Positions 1 to 8,145 of a stretch of DNA of 64,000 nucleotides are shown piece by piece; position 1 is the stretch's first letter; each line of letters begins with the position of its first letter. The stretch comes from DATBGO01 sp963840095 (GTDB taxonomy: Bacteria > Actinomycetota > Actinomycetes > Streptosporangiales > Streptosporangiaceae): positions 992,001 to 1,056,000 of the forward strand of contig CAWIXN010000005.1 in assembly GCA_963840095.1 (NCBI GenBank), given 5' to 3'. The position numbers and the translations under genes are program-made. The notes beneath the pieces are model-generated. The model was not told where the DNA came from and searched no databases. It saw only the letters and a program-made list of their open reading frames with translations.

Positions 1-2
1 CG

Positions 3-134
3 CCGCCCGGCACGCCCGGCGCACCGCCCGGCACGCTCGGCGCACCGCCCGGCACGGCGGCGGCCCCGTTTCTCTGGGACGCGACCTCACCTGGCGTCCT
101 GGTCACCTTGGGGATCGCCATGCTCCGACGGTAA
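3..134 (+). CDS. 3' end of a Pro/Gly-rich protein (5' end outside window)
   Basis: The frame is open from the window edge to TAA at 132-134. It reads as repeated PPGTPGA / PPGTLGA / PPGTAAA units, then a short hydrophobic end (GVLVTLGIAMLRR). The DNA repeats with a period of about 21 bases. The seven-residue periodicity and proline in frame suggest a real coding tail, perhaps a linker before a membrane-proximal end. Nothing identifies the family. The alternative is low-complexity noncoding GC-rich DNA. Confidence 0.4.
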   Translation, partial: PPGTPGAPPGTLGAPPGTAAAPFLWDATSPGVLVTLGIAMLRR

Positions 135-285
135 CGCGGCCAAGCGGCTCATAAGGTCAGCCCCGGAGCTGAATCACGGGTCATCCTCCTGGCTGACCCC
201 CCGCCGAAACGCCCGCCCGCGGATGACGCCAGCTAGAGACGCCAGCGCGATGACAGTGGGCCGGCCGACCGGCGAGCTTAGAACC

Positions 286-894
286 ATGACAGTCACGTTC
301 CGCCGGACAGTCCGGCAGCTGTCCGTGCCCCTTGTCCTGCTCGCCGCTGCCCTGTTCGCCATCGGAGTGGTGGGTGGCCTGTTCTCCTATCTCGGTCGCT
401 CGCCCGTCCCGGAGAAGTTCGTCCCCGGCTCGTCGGCCTGGTTGCAGCAGCTGGCCGTCGCCGCTGCGGCCTGCGCAGCATTCGGCTACGGCCGGTGGCG
501 GCACCAGCGCAGGTTCGGCCGGCACAGCGACCGCCTGTGGCTGCTCGCGCCGCTCGGAAGGCCCGCTGCCCGGCGGGTCGCCCGGACGTTCCGCAGGCTC
601 CCGGGGCCGGGCCGCGCGATCCTCTCGGTACCGGCCGTCGGCCTGTTCCTGTACTGCTCCTACCGCGCCGGCCTGCAGGTCATCGGAGGCCTGGACCCGA
701 ACGCTACGGTCAACGCCTGGGGCGGCCCGACCTACATCGGTGCCATGGCATGTCACTACCTTGACGCCATCATGCTGATGGCGGCCTCAGCATGGCTGCT
801 TGACCGGACCCTGCTGCCTGACGAGGCGGGCGCCCCGTCAGGCAGCGATGCCCGCTCAGAATGGCGCGGCAGCCCCGGCGGTCTCGCTCGCTAG
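286..894 (+). CDS. Small four-helix membrane protein, function unknown
   Basis: About 202 residues from the ATG at 286; upstream ATGs at 223 and 250 in the same frame would add a non-hydrophobic tail. Four hydrophobic segments are visible, at roughly residues 12-36, 49-70, 112-135 and 149-175, separated by an Arg-rich cytoplasmic loop (GRWRHQRRFGRHSDRLW). No catalytic motif is seen. The 3' end overlaps the convergent ssb gene by 39 bases. I do not recognise the family; it may be a DUF-type integral membrane protein. The reading frame is credible because of its hydrophobic pattern, but the start is uncertain as no clear Shine-Dalgarno precedes any of the three ATGs. Confidence 0.6.
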   Translation: MTVTFRRTVRQLSVPLVLLAAALFAIGVVGGLFSYLGRSPVPEKFVPGSSAWLQQLAVAAAACAAFGYGRWRHQRRFGRHSDRLWLLAPLGRPAARRVARTFRRLPGPGRAILSVPAVGLFLYCSYRAGLQVIGGLDPNATVNAWGGPTYIGAMACHYLDAIMLMAASAWLLDRTLLPDEAGAPSGSDARSEWRGSPGGLAR

Positions 895-1479
895 CGCCGC
901 GATCGCGTCTTCATCGAACATCTCGCTCCGCGCCGTCCCGTCCGCACCGGGCACCAGCCCGCTGGCATCGGCGGCAGCCAGCGCCGAGTCCGCGTCCCCG
1001 CCGACGGCCGCCGGATCCGCGGCGAAACCGTTCGCATCCGCTGCGTCCGCCGGGTAGCCGACGCCGCCCGCGGCCAGCTCGGCGGCGTACTCCGCCGCCG
1101 TCTTGCCGGTCGCCGGCCTGGTCCGCTGGAAAAGCGCGACCCCACGGCACAGGTCATGCCCGACCGAGGTGGCATCCACGTCAACAGACGTCCTCGGTAC
1201 GCCCTGCTTGTCATCGTAAGAACGGACCGACAGGCGCCCCCTGACCACCACCGGGTCACCCTTGCGCAGGCAGACGGCCACGTTGTCGGCCAGCTTGCGC
1301 CAGCAGGTAACCGTCACGTACGAGGTGTTCCCGTCCGTCCACTCCCCGGTGGCCCGGTCCAGCCACCTGGGCGTCCACGCCACTCTCATCGATAGATTCT
1401 GGACGCCGTCGCTGATCGTCTTGATCCTCGGCTCACTGGCCACGTAACCGGTCAGGCTGATGTGCGCCTCGTTCATCAT
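856..1479 (-). CDS. ssb: Single-stranded DNA-binding protein (SsbB-type paralogue)
   Basis: About 207 residues. The N-terminal OB fold (residues about 3-115) reads MNEAHISLTGYVASEP..., then SYVTVTCWRKLADNVAVCLRKGDPVVVRG, a clear SSB core. The rest is an Ala/Asp-rich low-complexity tail ending in PF, without the strongly acidic DDDxPF tip of replicative SSB. GAGGAG lies 8 bases before the ATG at 1479 and sets the start; a second ATG follows immediately. There is no rpsF/rpsR/rplI context, so this is the paralogous SSB. In Streptomyces coelicolor the paralogue SsbB is linked to chromosome segregation in sporulation (established); the nearby dynamin-like GTPases support a similar role here (inference). 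Confidence 0.9.
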   Translation of the reverse strand: MMNEAHISLTGYVASEPRIKTISDGVQNLSMRVAWTPRWLDRATGEWTDGNTSYVTVTCWRKLADNVAVCLRKGDPVVVRGRLSVRSYDDKQGVPRTSVDVDATSVGHDLCRGVALFQRTRPATGKTAAEYAAELAAGGVGYPADAADANGFAADPAAVGGDADSALAAADASGLVPGADGTARSEMFDEDAIAALASETAGAAAPF

Positions 1480-1729
1480 CGCAACGCTCCTCGGGACTAT
1501 ACGGCGCCGACGCGCCGGTCGCGCCAGGGCTGCCGCACCGGCGGCAGCGCGCCGCCCGGCTGTCCTCCACGGTCCACGCCGGAGAGCGCGGCCGGGCGCG
1601 AGGCGCCGCGGATGTGGACAGGCCAGCCAGCACGCCCGGTGCTGTGGATAGCCGTTACCGGTCAGGAGCACGATGTGCGATGATGGCCGCCCGCCCGGCC
1701 AGCCAGCCGGCGTCCGGGCCCGGCCGCAA

Positions 1730-2671
1730 TCAGGCGGCGACCAGCTCGGATGGCTCGGCGATCACATCAACCAGCGCTCCGTTTCGCATGACTGTTATCG
1801 CCAGCGGCCGCCCGATCGCCTCGCTGAACATCAGCCGCTGCAGGTCCTGGGCCTTGCCCACCGGGCTGCCGGCCGCGCTGAGCAGCAGGTCGCCGGGTCG
1901 CAAGCCGGCCCGGTCCGCCGGGCCATCCGGCACGATCTCGGCCACCCGCAGGCCGCTCGGCCTGCCGAAGCGCTCGCGCAGCGGCGCGGGCAGCGGCGCG
2001 GGCACGCTGACCAGCCCCAGGTAGGCCCGGCGGACCCGGCCATGCTGCATGAGCGTGGTGATGATCCTCCTGCTGGTCGCGTTGACCGGGACGGCGAGGC
2101 CAAGCCCGATGCCGGCCACCGCGGTGTTGATGCCGACCACCCGCGAGCGCGAGTCGGCCAGCGCGCCGCCTGAGTTACCCGGGTTGAGGGCGGCGTCGGT
2201 CTGGATCACGTCTTCTACCAGCCGGGCCGCGCCAGTGGTCCGGGTCGGCAGCGACCGGCCCAGGGCGCTCACCACCCCCGCGGTGACCGACCCGGCCAGG
2301 CCGAGCGGGCTCCCGACGGCCACCACGAGCTGGCCGACGATCAGCTGGTCCGCCTCGCCCAGCTCAGCGGGCGCTGGCGTCGAACCGCCTGCGCGGACCA
2401 CGGCGAGGTCAGAGAGCGGGTCGGCACCGACGACCGTGAACGAGGCGGACGTGCCGTCCGAGAACAGCGCCGTCCCGCGGTTTGCGCGCCCGACCACATG
2501 CGCGTTGGTGAGCAGGAACCCATCGCCGGTGTAGACGACTGCCGAACCGAGGCTCTCCCCGCCGCGGCCGCCGTCGCGGGGCACCCGCAAGCTGGCCACC
2601 TTCGGGGTTAGCTGCGCAGCCACCTCAGTGACAATCCGGGAGTACGCGTCCAGCGGCGAGTCAGCTTTCAT
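1730..2671 (-). CDS. HtrA/DegP-like serine protease with one PDZ domain, no membrane anchor
   Basis: 313 residues. A trypsin-like domain carries the triad His58 (TNAHVV), Asp88 (SDLAVV) and Ser167 (GNSGGAL). A PDZ domain follows at about 215-305 (GLRVAEIVPDGPADRAGLRPGD). GGAGG sits 5 bases before the ATG. Unusually for actinobacterial HtrA proteins, which usually have an N-terminal transmembrane helix, neither a signal peptide nor a helix is visible, so the protein should be cytosolic unless a longer start exists. It lies 60 bases downstream of the membrane GTPase gene in the same direction, probably in one operon with the two GTPases. Confidence 0.9.
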   Translation of the reverse strand: MKADSPLDAYSRIVTEVAAQLTPKVASLRVPRDGGRGGESLGSAVVYTGDGFLLTNAHVVGRANRGTALFSDGTSASFTVVGADPLSDLAVVRAGGSTPAPAELGEADQLIVGQLVVAVGSPLGLAGSVTAGVVSALGRSLPTRTTGAARLVEDVIQTDAALNPGNSGGALADSRSRVVGINTAVAGIGLGLAVPVNATSRRIITTLMQHGRVRRAYLGLVSVPAPLPAPLRERFGRPSGLRVAEIVPDGPADRAGLRPGDLLLSAAGSPVGKAQDLQRLMFSEAIGRPLAITVMRNGALVDVIAEPSELVAA

Positions 2672-2731
2672 GTCGTCCTCCAGAAGTTCTGGATTACAAC
2701 ATTACATCAGCTGGGCCCGGCGGCTCGAGCG

Positions 2732-4603
2732 TCAAAACTGGCTGGCCGCGACGCGAAGCTCCGCGCGGAACCGGCGATACTCGGATAGTTCCTGCTCGGC
2801 GGGCACGACCACCTTCTCGCGAGCCACGACGGCCATCCGGGCGCGGATGTCCGACTCGAGAAGCTCGTGCTCGCGCCGGGCCGCCGTCCGCACCAGGTTC
2901 ATGCAGCCCGACGAGATCAGCCAGCCGAGGAACAGGAACGCTGCGAGCATGACGCAGATCCACGGGATCAGCGCGACATCGCTGAACAGCCGCGGGACGT
3001 TCGCCGCGGCATGGAAGACGCCGAAGGCCACGATCACGCCGATCCAGGCCAGCCCGACGATGACGGCACCGAGCAGCAGCCCCTGAACGGCCCCGATCAG
3101 CCACCACCACCTAGCGGCCTTGCCGTCAGCAGGCAGCGACTCGCCGAGGGCGGCACCGAGGGCGGCGGGAATCTCCTCGGCTCTGGACCGCACCGCGACC
3201 CGGACCGTCCTCGACCATGGTTTCGGCAGCGGCGGGCCGACCTCGTCGGCCAGCCTGGTGAGCGCATTGTCGATCTCCGCCTGCTGGGCGCCTGACGGCC
3301 CGGCCGTCACCGACCGCAGCTCCTCCCAGAGCTTCCCGAGCCTCATCCTCCGCACTGGGTCGCGACCGGTCAGCCGATCAACCAGCCAGGCCACCGGCCA
3401 GCCGACGTAGTCGATCGCTCGCAGCTCGCGGGCGCTTTCCAGGGAGTCGCCTACCGCCGACACCCCAGCCGCCCGGCAAAACGCATCGACCAGCTGGCGG
3501 GCCGCGGTGGCCGGGATTACCTCGGTGCCGCCCTCGGCGCGAGCACCGGCGCTGACGCCATCGTCTGCGCCGGGCCACGCGGAAGAAACGTCGCGCTCTG
3601 GTCGGCCCTGCGTGGCCACGAGCGCCGTGGCCGCATCGACGTAGGGCGCGAACCTGGCCACGACGACATCGACGTCGGCTGAGATGCGGGCGGTCGCCGC
3701 CCGGCGCTGCGTGACCGTCTCGATCAGCAGCTTGCGCAGCTCATCGAGGCCCGTCCCGGTGACAGCGGACGTAACCAGGATCGTGGCCTCATGCAGCCCC
3801 TCGGAATCGAGCAGGCGCCGCAGGTCGGAAATGCAGTCCTCGATCTGGTCCTCGGTCAGCAGGTCACACTGGTTCAGCACTACCGCCACCACATCGGCGT
3901 GGCCGCCCAGCGGCACCAGGAACCTGCGATGGACAGCCGCATCCGCGTACTTCTGCGGATCGAGCACCCAGATCATCAGGTCAGCCATCTCGACCAGCCG
4001 GTCCACCTGACCCGAGGCACCGGCCACCACGGAGTCGTGGTCAGGGAGGTCCAGCAGCACCAGGCCGGTCAGAGCCTCCTCGCCGCGGCCGAGCGCACTC
4101 GAGCGCGCATACCGGTACCTGCGCGGCACGGCGAGCCACTCAAGCAGCGGTCCCGAGCCGGCCACGCCCCAGACACAGGCGTGCGGGTCCCTGGTAATCG
4201 GGCGGGTGACGCCCACGGTCGAGAAGTCAGCGCCGGCCAGCTGGTTGAAGAGCGACGACTTTCCGCTGCCGGTCCCGCCGGCCAGCGCTACGACCGTGTG
4301 GCTGGCCGACAGCCGCAGCCGCTCGCCGGCCCTGGCTAGCAGGTCTTCCGCATCGTGCAGGAGTTTCGCGTCGAACCCGTCGCGACCGGCCCGGGCCGTG
4401 CCGATCTGGATCAGCCGAGCCAGCGCGGTGAGCCGGGCGGACAGGCCAGCCTCGGCCCCGGCCGCGTCCGGGTCGGCGAACTCACTGCCTACCCGACCCG
4501 CCGACCCGGCAGGCACGGGCCCGGCAGGTACGGGCCCGGCAGGCACGGGCCCGACGGGTGCAGGCGCCGACCCGGCGGGCTCGGGCACCGGTGCGCCGAT
4601 CAT
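2732..4603 (-). CDS. Membrane-anchored dynamin-like GTPase (DynB-like)
   Basis: 623 residues. The G domain shows P-loop GGTGSGKSS (109-117), G3 DLPDHDS (185-191) and G4 NQCD (244-247). Two transmembrane segments near the C-terminus (about 501-530 and 544-566) are followed by a charged amphipathic tail. The N-terminus holds a PVPAG pentapeptide repeated three times. Its stop codon overlaps the start of nothing downstream, but its own ATG overlaps the stop of the upstream GTPase as ATGA (4600-4603), indicating translational coupling and probable heteromeric function. The pair resembles Streptomyces DynB (membrane) and DynA, which stabilise FtsZ rings at sporulation septa (established there, inferred here). 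A YfjP-type GTPase label would also fit. Confidence 0.85.
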   Translation of the reverse strand: MIGAPVPEPAGSAPAPVGPVPAGPVPAGPVPAGSAGRVGSEFADPDAAGAEAGLSARLTALARLIQIGTARAGRDGFDAKLLHDAEDLLARAGERLRLSASHTVVALAGGTGSGKSSLFNQLAGADFSTVGVTRPITRDPHACVWGVAGSGPLLEWLAVPRRYRYARSSALGRGEEALTGLVLLDLPDHDSVVAGASGQVDRLVEMADLMIWVLDPQKYADAAVHRRFLVPLGGHADVVAVVLNQCDLLTEDQIEDCISDLRRLLDSEGLHEATILVTSAVTGTGLDELRKLLIETVTQRRAATARISADVDVVVARFAPYVDAATALVATQGRPERDVSSAWPGADDGVSAGARAEGGTEVIPATAARQLVDAFCRAAGVSAVGDSLESARELRAIDYVGWPVAWLVDRLTGRDPVRRMRLGKLWEELRSVTAGPSGAQQAEIDNALTRLADEVGPPLPKPWSRTVRVAVRSRAEEIPAALGAALGESLPADGKAARWWWLIGAVQGLLLGAVIVGLAWIGVIVAFGVFHAAANVPRLFSDVALIPWICVMLAAFLFLGWLISSGCMNLVRTAARREHELLESDIRARMAVVAREKVVVPAEQELSEYRRFRAELRVAASQF

Positions 4604-6663
4604 CGCGCCGCGTCCAGGGCGTAGACGGCCTGGTAGAGATGGACAGCGGCCGTCTCATCGGGCTCGCCCGCCGCGTCGACGACCTCAGTGAAGCGCCGCA
4701 TCTCCTCGGCAAAGAGCAGGCTGATCCGGTCGTGCAGGTCGAGACGGGCCCTGGCCCCGACATCCCGCAGCGGGCCGGCGCCGAACAGCGAGGTGAGCAC
4801 GCGCTGCGGTACCGCGCTGGTGCCTTCGGTCACCGCCACGTCGCCCGCGCCATAGCCGAGCAGTCCGATCATGAGCACCAGGGCCAGCGACTCATCGTCG
4901 AAGGAAGCTACCCGTGCGACCGACCGCTTCGTGACATTCTCCGCCCGGACCAGCGCGAGCACGTGGTCCTGCCAGGCGCTGATGGCCCGGGCCGAGCGCG
5001 TCGCCAGGTCGGGCGACGACCTGGCCAGCGCCGCTGCGGTGAGCTCGGGGGCGCCGGCCGACCCGCTAACGCCGGGCGACCCGCTAACGCCGGGCGACCC
5101 GCTAACGCCGGGCGACCCGCCCACGTCCGGCAACCCGGCAACGTCCGGCAACCCGGCAACGTCCGGCAACCCGGCAATGTCCGGCGAGCCGCCAGCGTCG
5201 GCCGATTCGACCGCGGCCGACCCGACGCCGCCAGCCCCGGCGGGCGCCGCCGGCGCAAGCCCGTCCAGCAGCGCCGCGCCTGCCGAGTGCTCCTGCCACC
5301 GCGCCACCACGTCCTCGGCGGCCCGGTCCGCGATCGAGGCGACCAGCGCATCAAGCCCGGCGCGCAGCGAGCCCTTGAGGGCCTTGGCCCGGGCCGGTAT
5401 GCGCCGCCTGCGCGGCCGCCCCGATGGCCGGCCTGCCCTGCGGACCTGCAGCATGCGCAGCAGGTCTCCGGTACCGGTGAACTCCTGCCAGCGGGCCAGG
5501 ATCTCGCCGCGAAGCAGGGAGCCGTTCCTCGTGGCCTCGTCGATCTCCGCCAGGCCGGCCGCATAGGCCGACTCCACACAGGCCTGCAGCTCCGAGCGCA
5601 GGGACAGCTGCTTCTCGGCGTGCGCAGCGAGCACAGGCACCCTGGTCCGGAAGGTGTCGAGCACTCCAGACATGGTCTGGGTCAAGACGGCGATCCGCCG
5701 TTCTTCCCTGACTGCGGTTTCTTCCAGCCATTGCCGGACCGGGCCGTAGACCGCTGGCGGCAAGATGCCATCGGTAAGGACGGTCTCGGCGACCGTGAAG
5801 CGCCGCGCTTCCCTGAGCCCGTTGGCGGCGAGCATCGCGTCGAAATGCGCGGTGAGCGGCCGGGCGGATTCCTCGGGCACCCGGGAGAGCACGATGGCCA
5901 GCGCCGCGCCGCGGTCCCTGGCCTGCTGCAGCAGGTCCCAGACGGCGGCGTCGGCATACCGGCTCGAGCTGGTCATGAAGAGCCACAGGTCAGAGGCGTC
6001 GAGGAACTGGTGCGCGAACTCACGATGGGCTTGGACGACGGAGTCAATGTCGGGCGTATCAAGCAGCGCGACGCCCTCGGGCATGCCCTCGCTGGCCGCC
6101 AGCACCAGCAGGCCGTCGCGGCCCGGCATGGCGAGGCCCTGCTGGCGAACCCGTGGCAGCGTCGGCAGGAATACGTTCTCCGCGAACCAGCGCGCGTCGC
6201 TCGGGTGGCAGGCCAGCACGGGGCTGTTCGTCGTGGGCCTCCGGATGCCCGTCGCGCTGACCTTCATGCCGACCAGACTGTTCATGAGCGTGGACTTGCC
6301 TGCGCCGGTCGACCCGACCAGGGCAACCAGAATGGGAGCCTCGGATTGCCGCAGCCGCGGTAGCAGGTAGTCATCGATCTGGCTGAGCAGCTTCCGCCGC
6401 TCCGCCCGCGCCTCGTCGATACCAGGCGCCTCGAAGAAGAGCGGCAGCTCGACGATCTGATGACGGACTGCGAGCAGGGCCAACTCAAGCTTGCGCGCAT
6501 CGACCCTGACGTGCGGCTCAGGGTCCTGGGCCGCCTCGCGGGCGGCCCGGCGGCCGGACGGGGCCGCGCCAGCCGCGGAACCCGTGCCAGGGACAGGCGT
6601 TGCTCCTGCGTGGGCGTCGTCACGCGGCACCGACGCAGCTGCCACGCTGTGTCCTTCTGTCAT
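4600..6663 (-). CDS. Soluble dynamin-like GTPase (DynA-like)
   Basis: 687 residues. P-loop VGSTGAGKST near residue 115, conserved RRPTTNSP switch region, and G3 LLDTPDIDSV near 200. No transmembrane segment. The middle (about residues 490-535) is a flexible linker of hexapeptide repeats (LPDVAG and SPGVSG types). GGAGG lies 9 bases before the ATG at 6663. It is the first gene of a run with the membrane GTPase (ATGA overlap) and the HtrA-like protease. The role proposed is membrane or septum remodelling with its partner (inference from Streptomyces DynA/DynB). A long open frame on the opposite strand is a GC artefact. Confidence 0.85.
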   Translation of the reverse strand: MTEGHSVAAASVPRDDAHAGATPVPGTGSAAGAAPSGRRAAREAAQDPEPHVRVDARKLELALLAVRHQIVELPLFFEAPGIDEARAERRKLLSQIDDYLLPRLRQSEAPILVALVGSTGAGKSTLMNSLVGMKVSATGIRRPTTNSPVLACHPSDARWFAENVFLPTLPRVRQQGLAMPGRDGLLVLAASEGMPEGVALLDTPDIDSVVQAHREFAHQFLDASDLWLFMTSSSRYADAAVWDLLQQARDRGAALAIVLSRVPEESARPLTAHFDAMLAANGLREARRFTVAETVLTDGILPPAVYGPVRQWLEETAVREERRIAVLTQTMSGVLDTFRTRVPVLAAHAEKQLSLRSELQACVESAYAAGLAEIDEATRNGSLLRGEILARWQEFTGTGDLLRMLQVRRAGRPSGRPRRRRIPARAKALKGSLRAGLDALVASIADRAAEDVVARWQEHSAGAALLDGLAPAAPAGAGGVGSAAVESADAGGSPDIAGLPDVAGLPDVAGLPDVGGSPGVSGSPGVSGSPGVSGSAGAPELTAAALARSSPDLATRSARAISAWQDHVLALVRAENVTKRSVARVASFDDESLALVLMIGLLGYGAGDVAVTEGTSAVPQRVLTSLFGAGPLRDVGARARLDLHDRISLLFAEEMRRFTEVVDAAGEPDETAAVHLYQAVYALDAAR
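5060..5185. repeat. Seven 18-bp tandem repeats inside the DynA-like gene
   Basis: Units of 18 bases occur head to tail: three copies of gacccgctaacgccgggc, one hybrid unit, then three of the aacccggcaacgtccggc type (the last with one change). They encode hexapeptides in frame, so copy-number change would alter only linker length. The two sub-types look like two separate expansions. Confidence 0.9.
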
Positions 6664-7120
6664 GCCGTGTGGCCTCCTGACCCCGGCGGCACGCCGGTCA
6701 CGGAGCCATCCTTTCTACCAGGTCACGACCCTGGGTCGGGCAATTCACCTGCGCCTGGCCGCTGCCAGGAGGCCAGCAGTTGCCGGGCCCGCCAGGCTGG
6801 CGGCGCGCTGACAGGTTCCAGCACCCCTGCGAGTTCCGGCCCGCCGCTCAGATTTGGTCACTACCTCACCCATGCCACCCCGACCGCCGTCGGCCGACGC
6901 GCGGCATCTTGGGGCCTGTATCCAGTTTTGCTGTAATGGTGCACTGCGAAAAAGGTTACCGTCCGTTACTGCCCGGGATGACCGGAACGGGCCTCACTGA
7001 TGAGCCGTCAGTGAGGACCCAGGATATCCGCGATGACCTAGCGGTGCCAGGTTGTCCGCCCGCGGGCCGGCCACCGGCCGGGCCTGCGGGCCCGGCTACC
7101 GGTCAGGCCTGCGGGCCCGG
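6664..7120. other. Intergenic region with an inverted repeat and the edge of a tandem repeat
   Basis: No credible gene. It contains a perfect 9-bp inverted repeat with a 7-base spacer at 6992-7016 (cctcactga / tcagtgagg), without a T tract, so more operator-like or a weak terminator for cobH. It also contains the start of two head-to-tail 25-bp repeats (7081-7105 and 7106-7130); the second copy includes the cobH stop codon. Promoters for the GTPase operon should lie at the left end. Confidence 0.5.
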
Positions 7121-7130
7121 CTACCGGTCA
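7081..7130. repeat. Two-copy 25-bp tandem repeat at the cobH 3' end
   Basis: The unit ggcctgcgggcccggctacc plus ggtca occurs twice with no mismatch. The cobH TAG stop (7121-7123) falls in the second unit. Each unit contains a ggcctgcgggccc partial palindrome. Confidence 0.85.
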
Positions 7131-7747
7131 GCGCCCAGCGCCGCGCGCAGCAACGCGGTGAACGCCGCGGCGGCCACGGCCGCGCCGCCTTTCTCTGAAA
7201 CGTTGCTCATCGAGGGCAGCCCGCTAGCCCGCAGCGCGTCCTTGACCTCGGCGGCACCGACGAAGCCCACCGGCAAGCCGATCACGAAGCCGGGCTCGAC
7301 TCCCCGGCTCAGAACCTCCTGAAGCGCGCTAGGCGCACACCCGACCACCCAGATCGCGCCCGGGCCGACCTGGCCGAACGCCAGCCGCACGGCCGCCGCC
7401 GGCCTGCTGATCCCGGCCGTGCGGGACAGTCGCTGAGTCAATGGCTCGTCAATCTTGCAGATAACCGGGCAGCCGCTGATCCCCGCCGCGACCATGGTGG
7501 CGTCGACGATTACCGGCGCCCCGGCGGCCAGCGCGGCAACCGCCGACTCGAGCGCCTGCTCATCGCAGACCAGGTCAGTGGCGTAGTCGAAGTCGGCGCT
7601 CGCATGGATAACCCGCTCGGTGACGTCCCGGCTGAACCGCGGCAGCCTGGACAGGTCGATCCTCGAGCGCAGGATCCGGTACGACTCTTCTTCCAGGCGA
7701 TCTGCGTCGTCCGCGCTCGTGGCCGGATCGCCGGGCCTGTCGATCAC
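7121..7747 (-). CDS. cobH: Precorrin-8X methylmutase
   Basis: 208 residues, normal for CobH/CbiC. It catalyses methyl migration from C-11 to C-12 of precorrin-8X to give hydrogenobyrinate in corrin-ring synthesis. Motifs seen: RVIHASADFDYA near residue 46 with the catalytic His, APVIVDATMVAAGI, GCAPSAL, GLPVGFVGAAEVKDAL and SNVSEKGG. The start GTG/ATG context is at 7747. No other cobalamin gene lies within the window, so the gene stands alone here. I found no cobalamin riboswitch in the 398 bases upstream. The last motif is usually NRGRKGG in classic CobH, so this is a divergent member. Confidence 0.88.
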   Translation of the reverse strand: MIDRPGDPATSADDADRLEEESYRILRSRIDLSRLPRFSRDVTERVIHASADFDYATDLVCDEQALESAVAALAAGAPVIVDATMVAAGISGCPVICKIDEPLTQRLSRTAGISRPAAAVRLAFGQVGPGAIWVVGCAPSALQEVLSRGVEPGFVIGLPVGFVGAAEVKDALRASGLPSMSNVSEKGGAAVAAAAFTALLRAALGADR

Positions 7748-8145
7748 GCAGTCACCTCCTCCGGCCGACCACGGCCGCCGGGCATATCGCGTGCTCCGGG
7801 CACGTTAGCAGGCGGGCGGCGCGCCGCCGCATGTCCGCCACGGCCCGGAGCAAGTCATGTGTCCCGTTCGCCTGCTGCGGCAATGGTGCCGGGCCATGCG
7901 CGGCGCCTTGGTTCCCGGCTCGGGCCTGCGTGTTCCGACCTGGAAGGCAGTGACATGCTGCTCCGCCGATACACTGGCGGAGCAGATCCGGGTCTCGCGC
8001 TGAGCCGGTACCGGCCTGCGATGTACCCGGGAGCGTTCAGCGATTCCTACGGTGACGTTCAGGCTGGCCCGCGTCAGCTCCGGTTAGATCGGTCCGCCGG
8101 GCCGCCCGTCGCAAACGTAATTGAAGTGATCTGAATGGAGCATCC
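7748..8145. other. Divergent promoter region between cobH and the epimerase, with a strong hairpin
   Basis: About 400 bases without a credible gene. A perfect 10-bp stem with an 8-base loop lies at 7958-7985 (ctgctccgcc / ggcggagcag). The right end is AT-richer (gcaaacgtaattgaagtgat) and carries TGGAG 5 bases before the ATG of the epimerase at 8146. The hairpin could end leftward or rightward transcription or be part of a small RNA; no T tract follows it. Confidence 0.5.

Noticed and set aside
5060..5185. CRISPR-like regularly spaced repeats
   Set aside because: Units are contiguous 18-mers without spacers and translate in frame as hexapeptides of the GTPase.
4558..6363. 601-codon open frame on the plus strand
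   Set aside because: Antisense to the DynA-like GTPase; Gln/Arg/His-rich text without motifs, a GC-skew artefact.
7960..8000. Possible cobalamin riboswitch upstream of cobH (reverse strand ccgccagtgt resembles the B12-box core ccgccactgt)
   Set aside because: One mismatch in the core, no AGYCMGGA-type B12 box or flanking stems found, and the bases are explained by the perfect hairpin at 7958-7985.
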